This document shows, one piece after another, positions 1 to 6,649 of a stretch of DNA of 10,756 nt. This DNA is from Burkholderiales bacterium (GTDB lineage: Bacteria; Pseudomonadota; Gammaproteobacteria; Burkholderiales; Burkholderiaceae_C). The notes under the pieces are model-generated. The model did not search any database, was not told the origin of the DNA, and worked only from the letters and a program-made list of their open reading frames with translations. The stretch is taken from assembly GCA_947372225.1 (NCBI GenBank), contig CANBSV010000091.1, positions 1 to 10,756 on the forward strand, read 5' to 3'. The position numbers and the translations under genes are program-made. The first letter of the stretch is position 1, and every line of letters begins with the position of its first letter.

Positions 1-468
1 CAGCGGCCCCGCCTTGCGCGCTGCCATCTCGCGCAGCAGCGCGAGCCCGTGGCGGCCGATCGCTTCATTGGTCTGGACGTCGGCCTCGGCGATCGCGTCA
101 GCCTCGTCCCAGGCGGCTTGACGGCGCTGGGCCAGCGGGCTTGTGAGCAAGCGGCGCCGCATGCGCTGCACCGCCCAGGCCAGGTTCACCGCGGTGGGCC
201 GGGCACTGGCCAGACGCCGGGCGCAGCGCTCGAGCGCATCGTCGCTGGCGTCCTGATTCGTCTGCAGCGCCATGTCATAGGCGGCGGTCGCGCCGATCAG
301 CGGTGCGCCGCGCACCCACATGTCGCGTATGGCCGTGTGGACTGCTTCCACGCCATGAAGCCGCTCGAACACAAGCCGGTGCGGAAGCGCACGCTGGTCG
401 ATGACATGCACCGCGTCGCGCGTCGGCTCAGACCAGATCGTGCGCGAAGGCTGACCGTGGATCCTCAT
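1..468 (-). CDS. mtnA: S-methyl-5-thioribose-1-phosphate isomerase MtnA, N-terminal part
   Basis: The reading frame is open from an ATG at 468 down to the left edge, giving 156 residues of a protein usually about 350-390 long. MtnA isomerises methylthioribose-1-phosphate to methylthioribulose-1-phosphate in the cytosol, a step of the methionine salvage pathway that recycles methylthioadenosine from polyamine synthesis. Seen in the sequence: WVRGAPLIGATAAYD at about residues 51-65, matching the family's RGAPAIG substrate loop, with Leu in place of the second Ala; RPTAVNLAWAVQRM at 90-103; and NEAIGRHG at 134-141. The later catalytic Cys and Asp lie outside the window, so integrity cannot be judged. 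The start overlaps the dusA stop as ATGA, suggesting translational coupling downstream of dusA. The related eIF2B-alpha-like fold is the only real alternative, but the RPTAVNL block favours MtnA. Confidence 0.93.
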   Translation of the reverse strand, partial: MRIHGQPSRTIWSEPTRDAVHVIDQRALPHRLVFERLHGVEAVHTAIRDMWVRGAPLIGATAAYDMALQTNQDASDDALERCARRLASARPTAVNLAWAVQRMRRRLLTSPLAQRRQAAWDEADAIAEADVQTNEAIGRHGLALLREMAARKAGPL

Positions 469-1511
469 GGTGACGTCGGTGAGGTTTCGGCGTGATCGAA
501 CGGTTTGGGTTCAGCGTGCAGCCGCGCTTGAGTGGCCAGAGCGAACACCTCTGAAGCACGGTGATCCTTCAGTCGGTGATCCGACCACACCTGACGCCAG
601 CGCCGTGCGCCGGGCGTGCCATGCCACAGCCCGAGCATGTGACGCGCCACGTGGCTCCAGGCCACACCCTGCGCGGCCTGTGCTCCCATGTAATCGACCA
701 CCGCCGATTCGACCGAGAGGCGGTCGTCGACGGGGTTGGCTGCCGCGCCCAGAAAGCGGCGATCCCAGTCGGCCATGTGCCATGGCTGGTGGTACGCGTC
801 GCGACCGATCATCACGCCGTCCACATGCTGGAGCTGCGCCTCAATCGCCTCATCGCCCACGATGCCGCCGTTGATGGCGATGGTGAGTTCCGGAAATTCG
901 CGCTTGAGCCGATGGACGAGTTCGTAGCGCAGCGGCGGCACCTCGCGGTTGGCCTTGGGGCTCAGGCCTTGCAGCCAGGCATTTCGCGCGTGCACGATGA
1001 ACACCCGGCAGCCCGCATCGGCCAGCGTGCCCACGAAGTCGCGCACGAACTCGTAGCTCTCGACCCGGTCGATCCCGATGCGGTGCTTGACCGTCACCGG
1101 GATGCTCACCGCATCCAACATGGCTTTCACGCCATCGGCCACCAGCCCTGGCTCGGCCATCAGACACGCACCGAACGCGCCTCGCTGCACCCGCTCGCTC
1201 GGGCAGCCACAGTTCAGGTTGACCTCGTCATAACCCCACTCCTGAGCCAGCTTCGCGCAATGCGCCAGATCGGCCGGCTCGCTGCCACCGAGTTGCAGTG
1301 CCACGGGGTGCTCTTCAACGTTGAACTCCAGGTGCCGTTCCACATCGCCATGGATCAACGCACCGGTGGTGACCATCTCGGTGTAAAGCAAGGCACGCCG
1401 CGTGATCAGCCGATGGAAGTAGCGGCAATGGCGATCCGTCCAATCCATCATGGGCGCCACGCTCAGACGATGCAGCGAAGACTCAGGGTGGGACGGGCAA
1501 AGGGTTGACAT
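465..1511 (-). CDS. dusA: tRNA-dihydrouridine(20/20a) synthase DusA
   Basis: This FMN-dependent enzyme reduces uridines 20 and 20a in the tRNA D-loop, using NADPH. The chosen ATG gives 348 residues, normal for DusA. The frame stays open upstream to 1640, but that extension looks like non-coding translation. Motifs in order: SVAPMMDWTDRHCRYFHRL at 17-35 (FMN phosphate end of the TIM barrel); YTEMVTTGALIHG at 43-55; VALQLGG at 70-76; VNLNCGCPSERVQRGAFGA at 97-115, with Cys103 of GCPS as the catalytic cysteine by family analogy; VKHRIGID at 141-148; HARNAWLQGLSPKANR at 174-189, typical of the A subfamily; INGGI at 213-217; and GVMIGRDAYHQPW at 232-244. The C-terminal helical tRNA-binding part is complete. 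No clear Shine-Dalgarno precedes the start. Its stop overlaps the mtnA start, and it is divergent from the glycosyltransferase gene starting at 1726. Confidence 0.97.
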   Translation of the reverse strand: MSTLCPSHPESSLHRLSVAPMMDWTDRHCRYFHRLITRRALLYTEMVTTGALIHGDVERHLEFNVEEHPVALQLGGSEPADLAHCAKLAQEWGYDEVNLNCGCPSERVQRGAFGACLMAEPGLVADGVKAMLDAVSIPVTVKHRIGIDRVESYEFVRDFVGTLADAGCRVFIVHARNAWLQGLSPKANREVPPLRYELVHRLKREFPELTIAINGGIVGDEAIEAQLQHVDGVMIGRDAYHQPWHMADWDRRFLGAAANPVDDRLSVESAVVDYMGAQAAQGVAWSHVARHMLGLWHGTPGARRWRQVWSDHRLKDHRASEVFALATQARLHAEPKPFDHAETSPTSP

Positions 1512-1725
1512 CGGTGCGGGGGATCGAAGCGGGCTGGCGGGTTGGAATTGTGGAGCTCGCCATGGTGTCGCAGTTTGCTGGACGCCGCTCGGGTTCGGTT
1601 TGCCTGTACCGCAGGAAAATTCCGTCGTCGAGGCAAGCACGCGGCGATTTTTCGGTAGAACTGAGTGTCATGCGCCGGTTGCCGGACCGGCTGATGTCCC
1701 ATTCGATCACCTGAACCCTTGTCCC
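1512..1725. other. Divergent intergenic region between dusA and the GT8-like gene
   Basis: These 214 bases must carry the promoters for dusA (minus) and for the glycosyltransferase gene (plus). I looked on both strands for -35/-10 pairs and found none good enough to place. The section at about 1610-1660 is locally A/T-richer than its surroundings and is the likeliest promoter location. The only structured element I can point to is the short inverted repeat at 1674-1691. No small gene or RNA gene is recognisable. Confidence 0.5.
1674..1691. repeat. Short inverted repeat upstream of the GT8-like gene
   Basis: GCCGGT (1674-1679) is followed by six bases and then ACCGGC (1686-1691), a perfect 6-bp inverted repeat about 34 bases before the ATG at 1726. 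It could be a weak leader hairpin or an operator half-site pair. In GC-rich DNA such a short repeat can occur by chance. There is no U-tract, so it is not an intrinsic terminator. Confidence 0.3.
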
Positions 1726-2574
1726 ATGACTGCTGAATCCATCCGGGTATTTGTTGGTGCTGTGCATTCGCATCGGCTGTTTGTCGAAGTTCTGCGTTGG
1801 TCCATCCAGCGCCACACGCGCCGCAGCGTCGAAGTGCTGTCCATCGGCGATCTGATGGGAGATACGCTGGCTCTGCCCAAGCGCCCCGAAAACCTGCCGA
1901 ACACGCCGTTTTCGTTTCAGCGGTTTGCCATTCCGATGCTCACGGGCTGGCAAGGACGGGCCATCTATCTCGACTGCGACAAGGTGGTGCTCAAGGACAT
2001 TGCCGAGCTCCATGACCGGCCGATGAGGTTCGGCCAAAAGGTCCTGCGAAGAACGTGGATGGGCCCCGACGGACGGGTGAAGATGCGAAGCTCGAGCGCG
2101 ATGCTCATGGACTGCGCCCGCCTGCGCGAGTGGGAGCCGCAGCGCATTGCCGACGAACTCGATGCCGGACGCTACAGCTATGGCGATCTGATGAAGCTCA
2201 AGCCACTGTGGCTCAAGGGGTCGGTCCCGCGATACTGGAACTCGTTTGACCTCTACGAGCCCGGCCGCACCGCGGTGCTCCACTACACAAGGAAGTCCAC
2301 GCAGCCCTGGATCAACCGCGGTCATCCGTTCGAGTCGGTGTGGTTCGAGGCGCTCTACAGCGGTCTGGACGCGGGGGCTGTCAGCCGGGACGCGATCGAT
2401 TTCTCTCTGGAACACGGCTACGTCCGGCCGTCGATGGCTTGGCAGATTTCGCAGCGCGAGACCGACTCGCGGCGCGTGCCCCCCGACTTGCACGCCGCCG
2501 ATCAGGCGTTCCTGGATCGCTGCAGCCAGTTCAACTTCAACAACCTGCACGGCGAATACCGGCGCAAGCCCTGA
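1726..2574 (+). CDS. GT8-like glycosyltransferase
   Basis: A 282-residue soluble protein with no signal peptide or membrane segment, probably a cytosolic GT-A enzyme transferring a sugar from a nucleotide donor. Seen: an N-terminal strand IRVFVGAVHSHR (6-17); the stretch AIYLDCDKVVLKDIAEL (79-95), where D83-C-D85 is the metal-binding DxD motif in the usual GT8 setting; SSSAMLMDC (122-130), corresponding to the family's NSGVMLxD block; WNSFD (171-175); and HYTRKSTQPW (186-195), matching the C-terminal HxxGxxKPW metal/donor motif although Gly and Lys are not kept. Glycogenin, LPS galactosyl-/glucosyltransferases and galactinol synthase share this fold, so donor and acceptor cannot be given. The frame extends upstream to 1450, but that part overlaps dusA antisense and resembles nothing, so the ATG at 1726 is preferred. 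The Shine-Dalgarno is weak. A 171-base gap separates it from the desaturase, so it may be a separate transcription unit. Confidence 0.8.
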   Translation: MTAESIRVFVGAVHSHRLFVEVLRWSIQRHTRRSVEVLSIGDLMGDTLALPKRPENLPNTPFSFQRFAIPMLTGWQGRAIYLDCDKVVLKDIAELHDRPMRFGQKVLRRTWMGPDGRVKMRSSSAMLMDCARLREWEPQRIADELDAGRYSYGDLMKLKPLWLKGSVPRYWNSFDLYEPGRTAVLHYTRKSTQPWINRGHPFESVWFEALYSGLDAGAVSRDAIDFSLEHGYVRPSMAWQISQRETDSRRVPPDLHAADQAFLDRCSQFNFNNLHGEYRRKP

Positions 2575-2745
2575 GCTTCTGGCAGCTGCAGGGGATGGAT
2601 CGGCTGCGGCACCGCGGTGTGGCGCGACAGCGTCGTCAAGCGCAGCGCAATTTCTTGCCTTGATCCCGGTCGTGTTCCGCTGGTTTCCGCGCTGGTTTCA
2701 GCGGGTATCCTTCACGACCGTTTTGATCACCGAATCTGCACCATC
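2575..2745. promoter_or_regulatory. Intergenic region likely carrying the promoter of the lipid operon
   Basis: This 171-base gap is the only sizeable break between the GT8-like gene and the following string of touching genes, so a promoter for the desaturase-led operon is expected here (inference). A possible -10 hexamer, TATCCT, lies at 2706-2711, but no convincing -35 sits 16-18 bases before it. The gap also holds a 10-bp palindrome CACCGCGGTG at 2610-2619 and a tandem repeat at 2678-2701. No terminator-like hairpin with a T-run follows the GT8-like gene, so read-through is possible. Confidence 0.35.
2678..2701 (+). repeat. Two tandem 12-base repeats upstream of the desaturase
   Basis: CGCTGGTTTCCG (2678-2689) is followed directly by CGCTGGTTTCAG (2690-2701), 11 of 12 bases identical, ending 44 bases before the proposed GTG start at 2746 and just upstream of a TATCCT hexamer. 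Direct repeats at about one helical turn in this position are typical of activator sites, but a chance duplication is also possible. Confidence 0.45.
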
Positions 2746-3870
2746 GTGAATGCCTCCGCACTTTCACACGAGCCCAACGACGACCCTGCCGACATGCCTG
2801 TGGCCGCGGGCGAGCCTTCCTCGCAAGAAGGTGCGCGCGCGCTGATCGCCGACCTGTTTGCCCGGTCCCCTGCGGTCTACTGGATCGACATGCTCTTGAG
2901 TTCTTCGGCTGCCTGGGCGCTGACGGTGCTGTATTTCCTGGCCCCGCCGTGGAGCCTGATGCAGGTGGCTGCGTTCGTGGTGGCCGCCGTGCTTTTCTTT
3001 CGAGTGGGCACGTTCATCCACGAGATCGTGCACATGCCCAGCAGCCAGATGGTGTGGTTCAAGCGCACCTGGAACCTGCTGGTGGGCATTCCGCTGCTGA
3101 TGCCGTGGATCGTGTACCGCAATCACGTCGAGCACCACAACCACCTGCAGTTCGGCACCCCCGCCGACGGCGAGTACCTGCCGCTGGCATCGTCGCCGCT
3201 GATCGAGACCTTGAAGTACATGGTCCAGGCGCCGCTGCTGCCACTGTTCATGCTGGTGCGTTTCGGCGTGCTGGGGCCCCTGTCGTTGCTGCATGGCGGA
3301 CTGCGTGAATGGGTGCTGACCCGCGCATCGGCCGCCGTGTCCAACCCCTACTTCAGCAAGCGTTTCCCCAAGCGAGATGAGCCTCACCTGCTCATCGTCG
3401 AAACGCTGTGCTTCGCCTATCTGGCCGTGATCGCCGCAGGCGTCTGGTTCGGAACGATCACCCCGGCGCAATTCCTGATGGGCTACTCGCTGCTGGCTTT
3501 CACGTTGGGTCTGAACTGGTTTCGCAACCTGGCGGCGCACCGCTACGGCAACGATGGTTCGCGCATGACGATGGCCGAGCAGGTGGCCGATTCGATCAAC
3601 ATCACCGGGCAGACCTGGCTCACGGTGGCGCTGTTTCCTGTCGGTTTGCGATATCACGCGCTGCATCACATGTTTCCCGCCCTGCCCTATCACCGCATGG
3701 GCGAGGCGCACCGGCGACTCATGGCGGGTCTGCCCGACGATTCCCCCTACCGCGTTGCCAATCGAGACAGTTTCTTTGCCGCTGTCGCAGAACTGTGGTG
3801 CTCGGCCGGCCAGACCTCGCCGCAAAGCTCGGCGATGCGAGCGTGGTCGCAGGGCACCGCGCGCTCTTGA
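2746..3870 (+). CDS. Membrane fatty acid desaturase family protein
   Basis: An integral membrane di-iron desaturase or hydroxylase of 374 residues. All three histidine clusters are present: HEIVH at 92-96 (HX3H), HVEHH at 127-131 (HX2HH, followed by NH) and HALHH at 304-308 (HX2HH), plus His265 in AAHRYGN. Hydrophobic stretches at about 47-66, 70-90, 111-124, 158-185, 217-236 and 242-258 fit paired transmembrane hairpins, placing the iron site on the cytosolic face. The family oxidises acyl chains of lipids, or carotenoids in related members; the exact substrate and bond position cannot be read. The start is uncertain: GTG at 2746 gives a polar N-terminus, and an in-frame ATG at 2794 would give 358 residues; neither has a strong Shine-Dalgarno. 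The C-terminal tail after the last box is ordinary in length. The stop lies 8 bases before the GTG proposed for the lipid kinase gene, or overlaps an alternative TTG start (TTGA at 3867-3870). It heads the lipid cluster. Confidence 0.9.
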   Translation: MNASALSHEPNDDPADMPVAAGEPSSQEGARALIADLFARSPAVYWIDMLLSSSAAWALTVLYFLAPPWSLMQVAAFVVAAVLFFRVGTFIHEIVHMPSSQMVWFKRTWNLLVGIPLLMPWIVYRNHVEHHNHLQFGTPADGEYLPLASSPLIETLKYMVQAPLLPLFMLVRFGVLGPLSLLHGGLREWVLTRASAAVSNPYFSKRFPKRDEPHLLIVETLCFAYLAVIAAGVWFGTITPAQFLMGYSLLAFTLGLNWFRNLAAHRYGNDGSRMTMAEQVADSINITGQTWLTVALFPVGLRYHALHHMFPALPYHRMGEAHRRLMAGLPDDSPYRVANRDSFFAAVAELWCSAGQTSPQSSAMRAWSQGTARS

Positions 3871-3878
3871 ACGCCTTC

Positions 3879-4877
3879 GTGTCCCCTCTGGAGGCGCCGA
3901 GCCGGGGCGTTGTCGCCAAGGCGATCACGCCGCCGTGCCTGATCGTCAACCCGCGCAGCTTCAGCGCATCGCGCGGACTGGCTGCTCAGGCCACAAGCCT
4001 TGCGCTGGCGCACGGCGCCGAGGTGGTGACGGTCGATGGGCCGGCGTCCACGGTGGCCGCGGTCGAGTCGATCCTTGCTCGTCGACAGGCGCACGTCATG
4101 GTGCTGGCCGGTGATGGCACCGTTTGCGCCATCGTTGATCAGTTGTGTCACCTGCCTCACGGCTCCTGGGTTCCGGATTTGCTGGTGCTCCCGGGGGGGC
4201 GCAGCAACCTGACCGCCGCAGACCTGGTTCCGGGTGGCGCCGCGTTGGCAACACTGAAGCGAGCGCTCGAGCTCTCGCGGGAGGGACGCTGGGATGCTGC
4301 GGTCGAAGAGCGCAGGCCGTTGCGCATCGATCAGTCGCCGGCTCCGGCCCGTCACGGTTTCTTTGTGGCCGCAGCCCTGATCGACAGCGCGATTCGTCAA
4401 TGTCACCAACACCGATCCGATCACCACACGCTGGCGAGCGGACTGAGCACCGTGGGTTATTTGATGCGGCTGGGCGCGCTGGCCTTGTTCGGCCGGTCCG
4501 GATTGAGCTGTCCGTCGCTGGCCATCGACGCACAGGGTTGTGGCACACAGCACGGTCGGGTTCGCTTGCTGCTTGTGACCACCTTGCTGCACCGCACGGG
4601 GTTGTTCGCACCGTACGCCGATCGGGGCCAGGGTGGTGTGCGCATGGCCGCGGTCAGTCGTGCCGCGCCGAACTTCTGGCGCCGGCTCCCACGGTTGCTC
4701 ACGGGGCGCTATGTGCCCGCCATGAACCCTGAAAACGGCTATCTCAGTGGCCGCTGCGAACAGCTCACAGTCAGCGGATTGGCTGGATATTCGCTGGACG
4801 GCGAGGCCTTCGACACCGACCCGGGCCGCCCCGTCACCATCACTGTGGGCCCGCGCCTGCGATTTGTCTGCCCATGA
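3879..4877 (+). CDS. Diacylglycerol/lipid kinase-fold protein (DAGK catalytic family)
   Basis: A 332-residue protein resembling bacterial diacylglycerol, YegS-type and sphingosine-type lipid kinases, which phosphorylate a lipid hydroxyl with ATP at the inner membrane face. Seen: CLIVNPRS at 20-27 (family VNP); LAGDGT at 76-81, where the usual motif is GGDGT; LPGGRSNLTAAD at 104-115, the counterpart of PxGTxND or PGGTTNMTAAD; and LDGE at 306-309 in the C-terminal sandwich, the family's conserved acidic motif. The first Gly of GGDGT is Ala, and a Thr in the second loop is Arg, so activity is plausible but not assured. There is no membrane segment. Alternative in-frame starts are TTG at 3867, which overlaps the desaturase stop, and GTG at 3843. 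None has a clear ribosome site, and no ATG suits. The stop overlaps the exporter's ATG as ATGA. A seven-G run (4193-4199) encodes part of the PGGR loop. Confidence 0.8.
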   Translation: MSPLEAPSRGVVAKAITPPCLIVNPRSFSASRGLAAQATSLALAHGAEVVTVDGPASTVAAVESILARRQAHVMVLAGDGTVCAIVDQLCHLPHGSWVPDLLVLPGGRSNLTAADLVPGGAALATLKRALELSREGRWDAAVEERRPLRIDQSPAPARHGFFVAAALIDSAIRQCHQHRSDHHTLASGLSTVGYLMRLGALALFGRSGLSCPSLAIDAQGCGTQHGRVRLLLVTTLLHRTGLFAPYADRGQGGVRMAAVSRAAPNFWRRLPRLLTGRYVPAMNPENGYLSGRCEQLTVSGLAGYSLDGEAFDTDPGRPVTITVGPRLRFVCP

Positions 4878-6649
4878 ACGCTGCCGCTGCTCCCCCATCG
4901 ACGTCGGCACGCGACCGCACCTGGCAGATGATCGCAGCGCTGGTGCGCGCTTACCCGCTGCGCAGCGGTCTGGCGCTTCTGTCGGTGTTCGCCGCCGGGC
5001 TGATGGACGGGTTGGGCATGTCAATGCTGTTGTCGATGCTGTCCTTCGCCAATCGCACCAGCGCGCACGAACCCTCCATGCCTGAGAAATTCGCGTTGCG
5101 AGCAGCCGAGTTTGTGGGCCTGGAGCCCAGCGCTCCCGTGCTGCTGGCGCTGGCGATCTTGCTGATCGGTAGCAAGGCCGCGCTGTCGCTGCTGGGCAAC
5201 CGGCAGGTGGGCTACACGGTGGCCAACATCGCGACCGACCTGCGGCTGGCGCTGATCCGCTCGGTCATTTCGGCGCGCTGGGCGCACTACCTGCAGCAAT
5301 CGGTCGGGCGCTTGTCCAACGCGGTGGCCACCGAAGCGCAGCGCGCGTCCGAGGCCTTTCAGTACAGCGCCGAGATGGCGGCCATGTTGCTCAACTCGGT
5401 GATCTTTCTTTGCATCGCCATGGCGATTTCGTGGCAGGCCGGCGCGGCGACCGCGGTCGCCGGGGGCGCCATTCTGGTGTTGCTGCAATCGCTGGTTCGA
5501 AGCTCACTGGTGGCCGGGCGGCAACAAACCGAGTTGCTGAAATCGCTGCTGACCGTGATGGGCGGGCAACTGGCTGCTGCCAAGGCGCTCAAGGCGATGG
5601 CCCGTGAGGACCACATGGATGCGCTGTTGGCCGATCAGACCAAGGCCTTGCGTCGCGCCTTGCGCCGTCAGGTGATCAGCAAGGAAGCCATGGGCGCGCT
5701 GCAGGAACCCTTGCTGGCGATCCTGGTCGCGATGGGATTCTTCTTCGGTCTGGTCGTGCTGAAGATGCCCATGTCTGCGGTGCTGGTGATGCTGTTCCTG
5801 CTGGCGCGCACGGTCAGCTACCTGTCGAAGGCGCAGCGGGCCTACCAGCAAATCGTGCTGCGTGAGAGCGCCTATTGGTCGCTGATCGAGGGCATCGCCG
5901 CAGCGAGCGAGCAGGTGGAGCCGCGCGGTGGCGATCGGGTCACCCGGCTCGTGGAAGGCATTCGCTTCGAAGACGTGTCGTTCACCCGCGATCAACACCG
6001 GGCGATCGTCGAGCACGGATCCTTCACGGTGCCTGCGCAACAACTCACGGTGATCGTCGGACCGTCGGGGGCCGGAAAGACCACGCTGCTCGACTTGCTG
6101 GTGGGCCTGTTGCAACCCGACTCGGGGCGCATCCTTGTCGACGGGGTGCCGATGGCCGATCTGGACCTGCGCCAATGGCGCCGGCAGATTGGCTACGTGC
6201 CCCAGGAATCGGTCATGGTCGACGAGTCGGTGGCCTACAACGTGACGCTCGGCGAGGTGGGCCTGGGCGAAGGCGAGATCCGCGCCGCCCTGAGGGCCGC
6301 CGATGCATTGGAGTTCGTCGATGCCATGCCCGAAGGCATGTACACGCGGGTCGGCGAAGGCGGATCGAGGTTGTCTGGCGGGCAGCGTCAACGCCTGGCC
6401 ATCGCCCGCGCGCTGGTGCACGAGCCCCGCTTGCTCATCCTCGACGAGGCCACCAGTCACCTGGATCCAGAGGCGCAGGCCGCGGTCATCGAGACCGTCA
6501 CGCGATTGAAGGGCAGCCTGACCATCCTGGCGGTGGCGCACCAGGGTTTGTTGATCCAGGCCGCCGATCAGATCTGCCGGCTCGCCAATGGACACGTCAG
6601 CGTGATGCCCCGCAATGGCCGCCCCGAAGACCTGTCGGTGCCTGTTTGA
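4874..6649 (+). CDS. MsbA-type ABC exporter (fused membrane and ATPase domains)
   Basis: A 591-residue half-transporter that should dimerise in the inner membrane and flip or export a substrate using ATP. The N-terminal membrane domain has hydrophobic segments at about 31-55, 87-107, 168-187, 191-208, 278-296 and 298-312. The ATPase domain is complete: GPSGAGKTT at 396-404 (Walker A), Gln444 in YVPQES (Q-loop), LSGGQRQR at 500-507 (ABC signature), LLILDEA at 520-526 (Walker B, catalytic Glu525) and His556 in AVAHQG (switch). The overall plan fits lipid A, lipid-linked sugar or peptide exporters. No peptidase domain is present, which argues against bacteriocin export of the C39 type. The lipid kinase before it and the acyltransferase after it point to a lipid or glycolipid substrate (inference). 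The start is ATGA-overlapped with the kinase gene, and the stop shares one base with the next ATG (TGATG), so translation is probably coupled. Confidence 0.94.
   Translation: MNAAAAPPSTSARDRTWQMIAALVRAYPLRSGLALLSVFAAGLMDGLGMSMLLSMLSFANRTSAHEPSMPEKFALRAAEFVGLEPSAPVLLALAILLIGSKAALSLLGNRQVGYTVANIATDLRLALIRSVISARWAHYLQQSVGRLSNAVATEAQRASEAFQYSAEMAAMLLNSVIFLCIAMAISWQAGAATAVAGGAILVLLQSLVRSSLVAGRQQTELLKSLLTVMGGQLAAAKALKAMAREDHMDALLADQTKALRRALRRQVISKEAMGALQEPLLAILVAMGFFFGLVVLKMPMSAVLVMLFLLARTVSYLSKAQRAYQQIVLRESAYWSLIEGIAAASEQVEPRGGDRVTRLVEGIRFEDVSFTRDQHRAIVEHGSFTVPAQQLTVIVGPSGAGKTTLLDLLVGLLQPDSGRILVDGVPMADLDLRQWRRQIGYVPQESVMVDESVAYNVTLGEVGLGEGEIRAALRAADALEFVDAMPEGMYTRVGEGGSRLSGGQRQRLAIARALVHEPRLLILDEATSHLDPEAQAAVIETVTRLKGSLTILAVAHQGLLIQAADQICRLANGHVSVMPRNGRPEDLSVPV

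Noticed and set aside
49..495. Plus-strand open frame of 148 codons at the left edge
   Set aside because: It is antisense to the mtnA N-terminus, which shows clear family motifs, and it resembles nothing itself.
561..1508. Long plus-strand open frame of 315 codons opposite dusA
   Set aside because: It is antisense to a fully convincing DusA, has a His- and Arg-rich meaningless composition, and reflects high GC at codon third positions.
1483..2550. Minus-strand open frame of 355 codons opposite the GT8-like gene
   Set aside because: It is a shadow frame in high-GC DNA; the plus strand carries the DxD and C-terminal GT8 motifs.
2610..2619. Palindrome CACCGCGGTG considered as a terminator stem or operator
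   Set aside because: It has no loop and no following T-run, and a single 10-base palindrome in GC-rich DNA is weak evidence for an operator.
2764..3825. Minus-strand open frame of 353 codons opposite the desaturase
   Set aside because: It is extremely rich in His, Gln and Arg with no hydrophobic core, while the plus strand has all three histidine boxes.
3747..5024. Minus-strand open frame of 425 codons opposite the lipid kinase gene
   Set aside because: It spans a coupled gene junction on the plus strand and has shadow-like composition and no recognisable motif.
5504..6595. Minus-strand open frame of 363 codons opposite the exporter ATPase domain
   Set aside because: It is antisense to intact Walker A, signature and Walker B motifs, and its composition is typical of a reverse-complement shadow.
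5875..6648. Upstream extension of the acyltransferase frame inside the exporter gene
   Set aside because: It overlaps the ATPase domain in another frame and is Arg-rich without family similarity; the ATG at 6649 fits the family N-terminus.
4874..6649. Bacteriocin or type I secretion function for the ABC protein
   Set aside because: It has no C39 peptidase domain, and no precursor peptide, HlyD-like or TolC-like partner gene is nearby; the neighbours are lipid and sugar enzymes.
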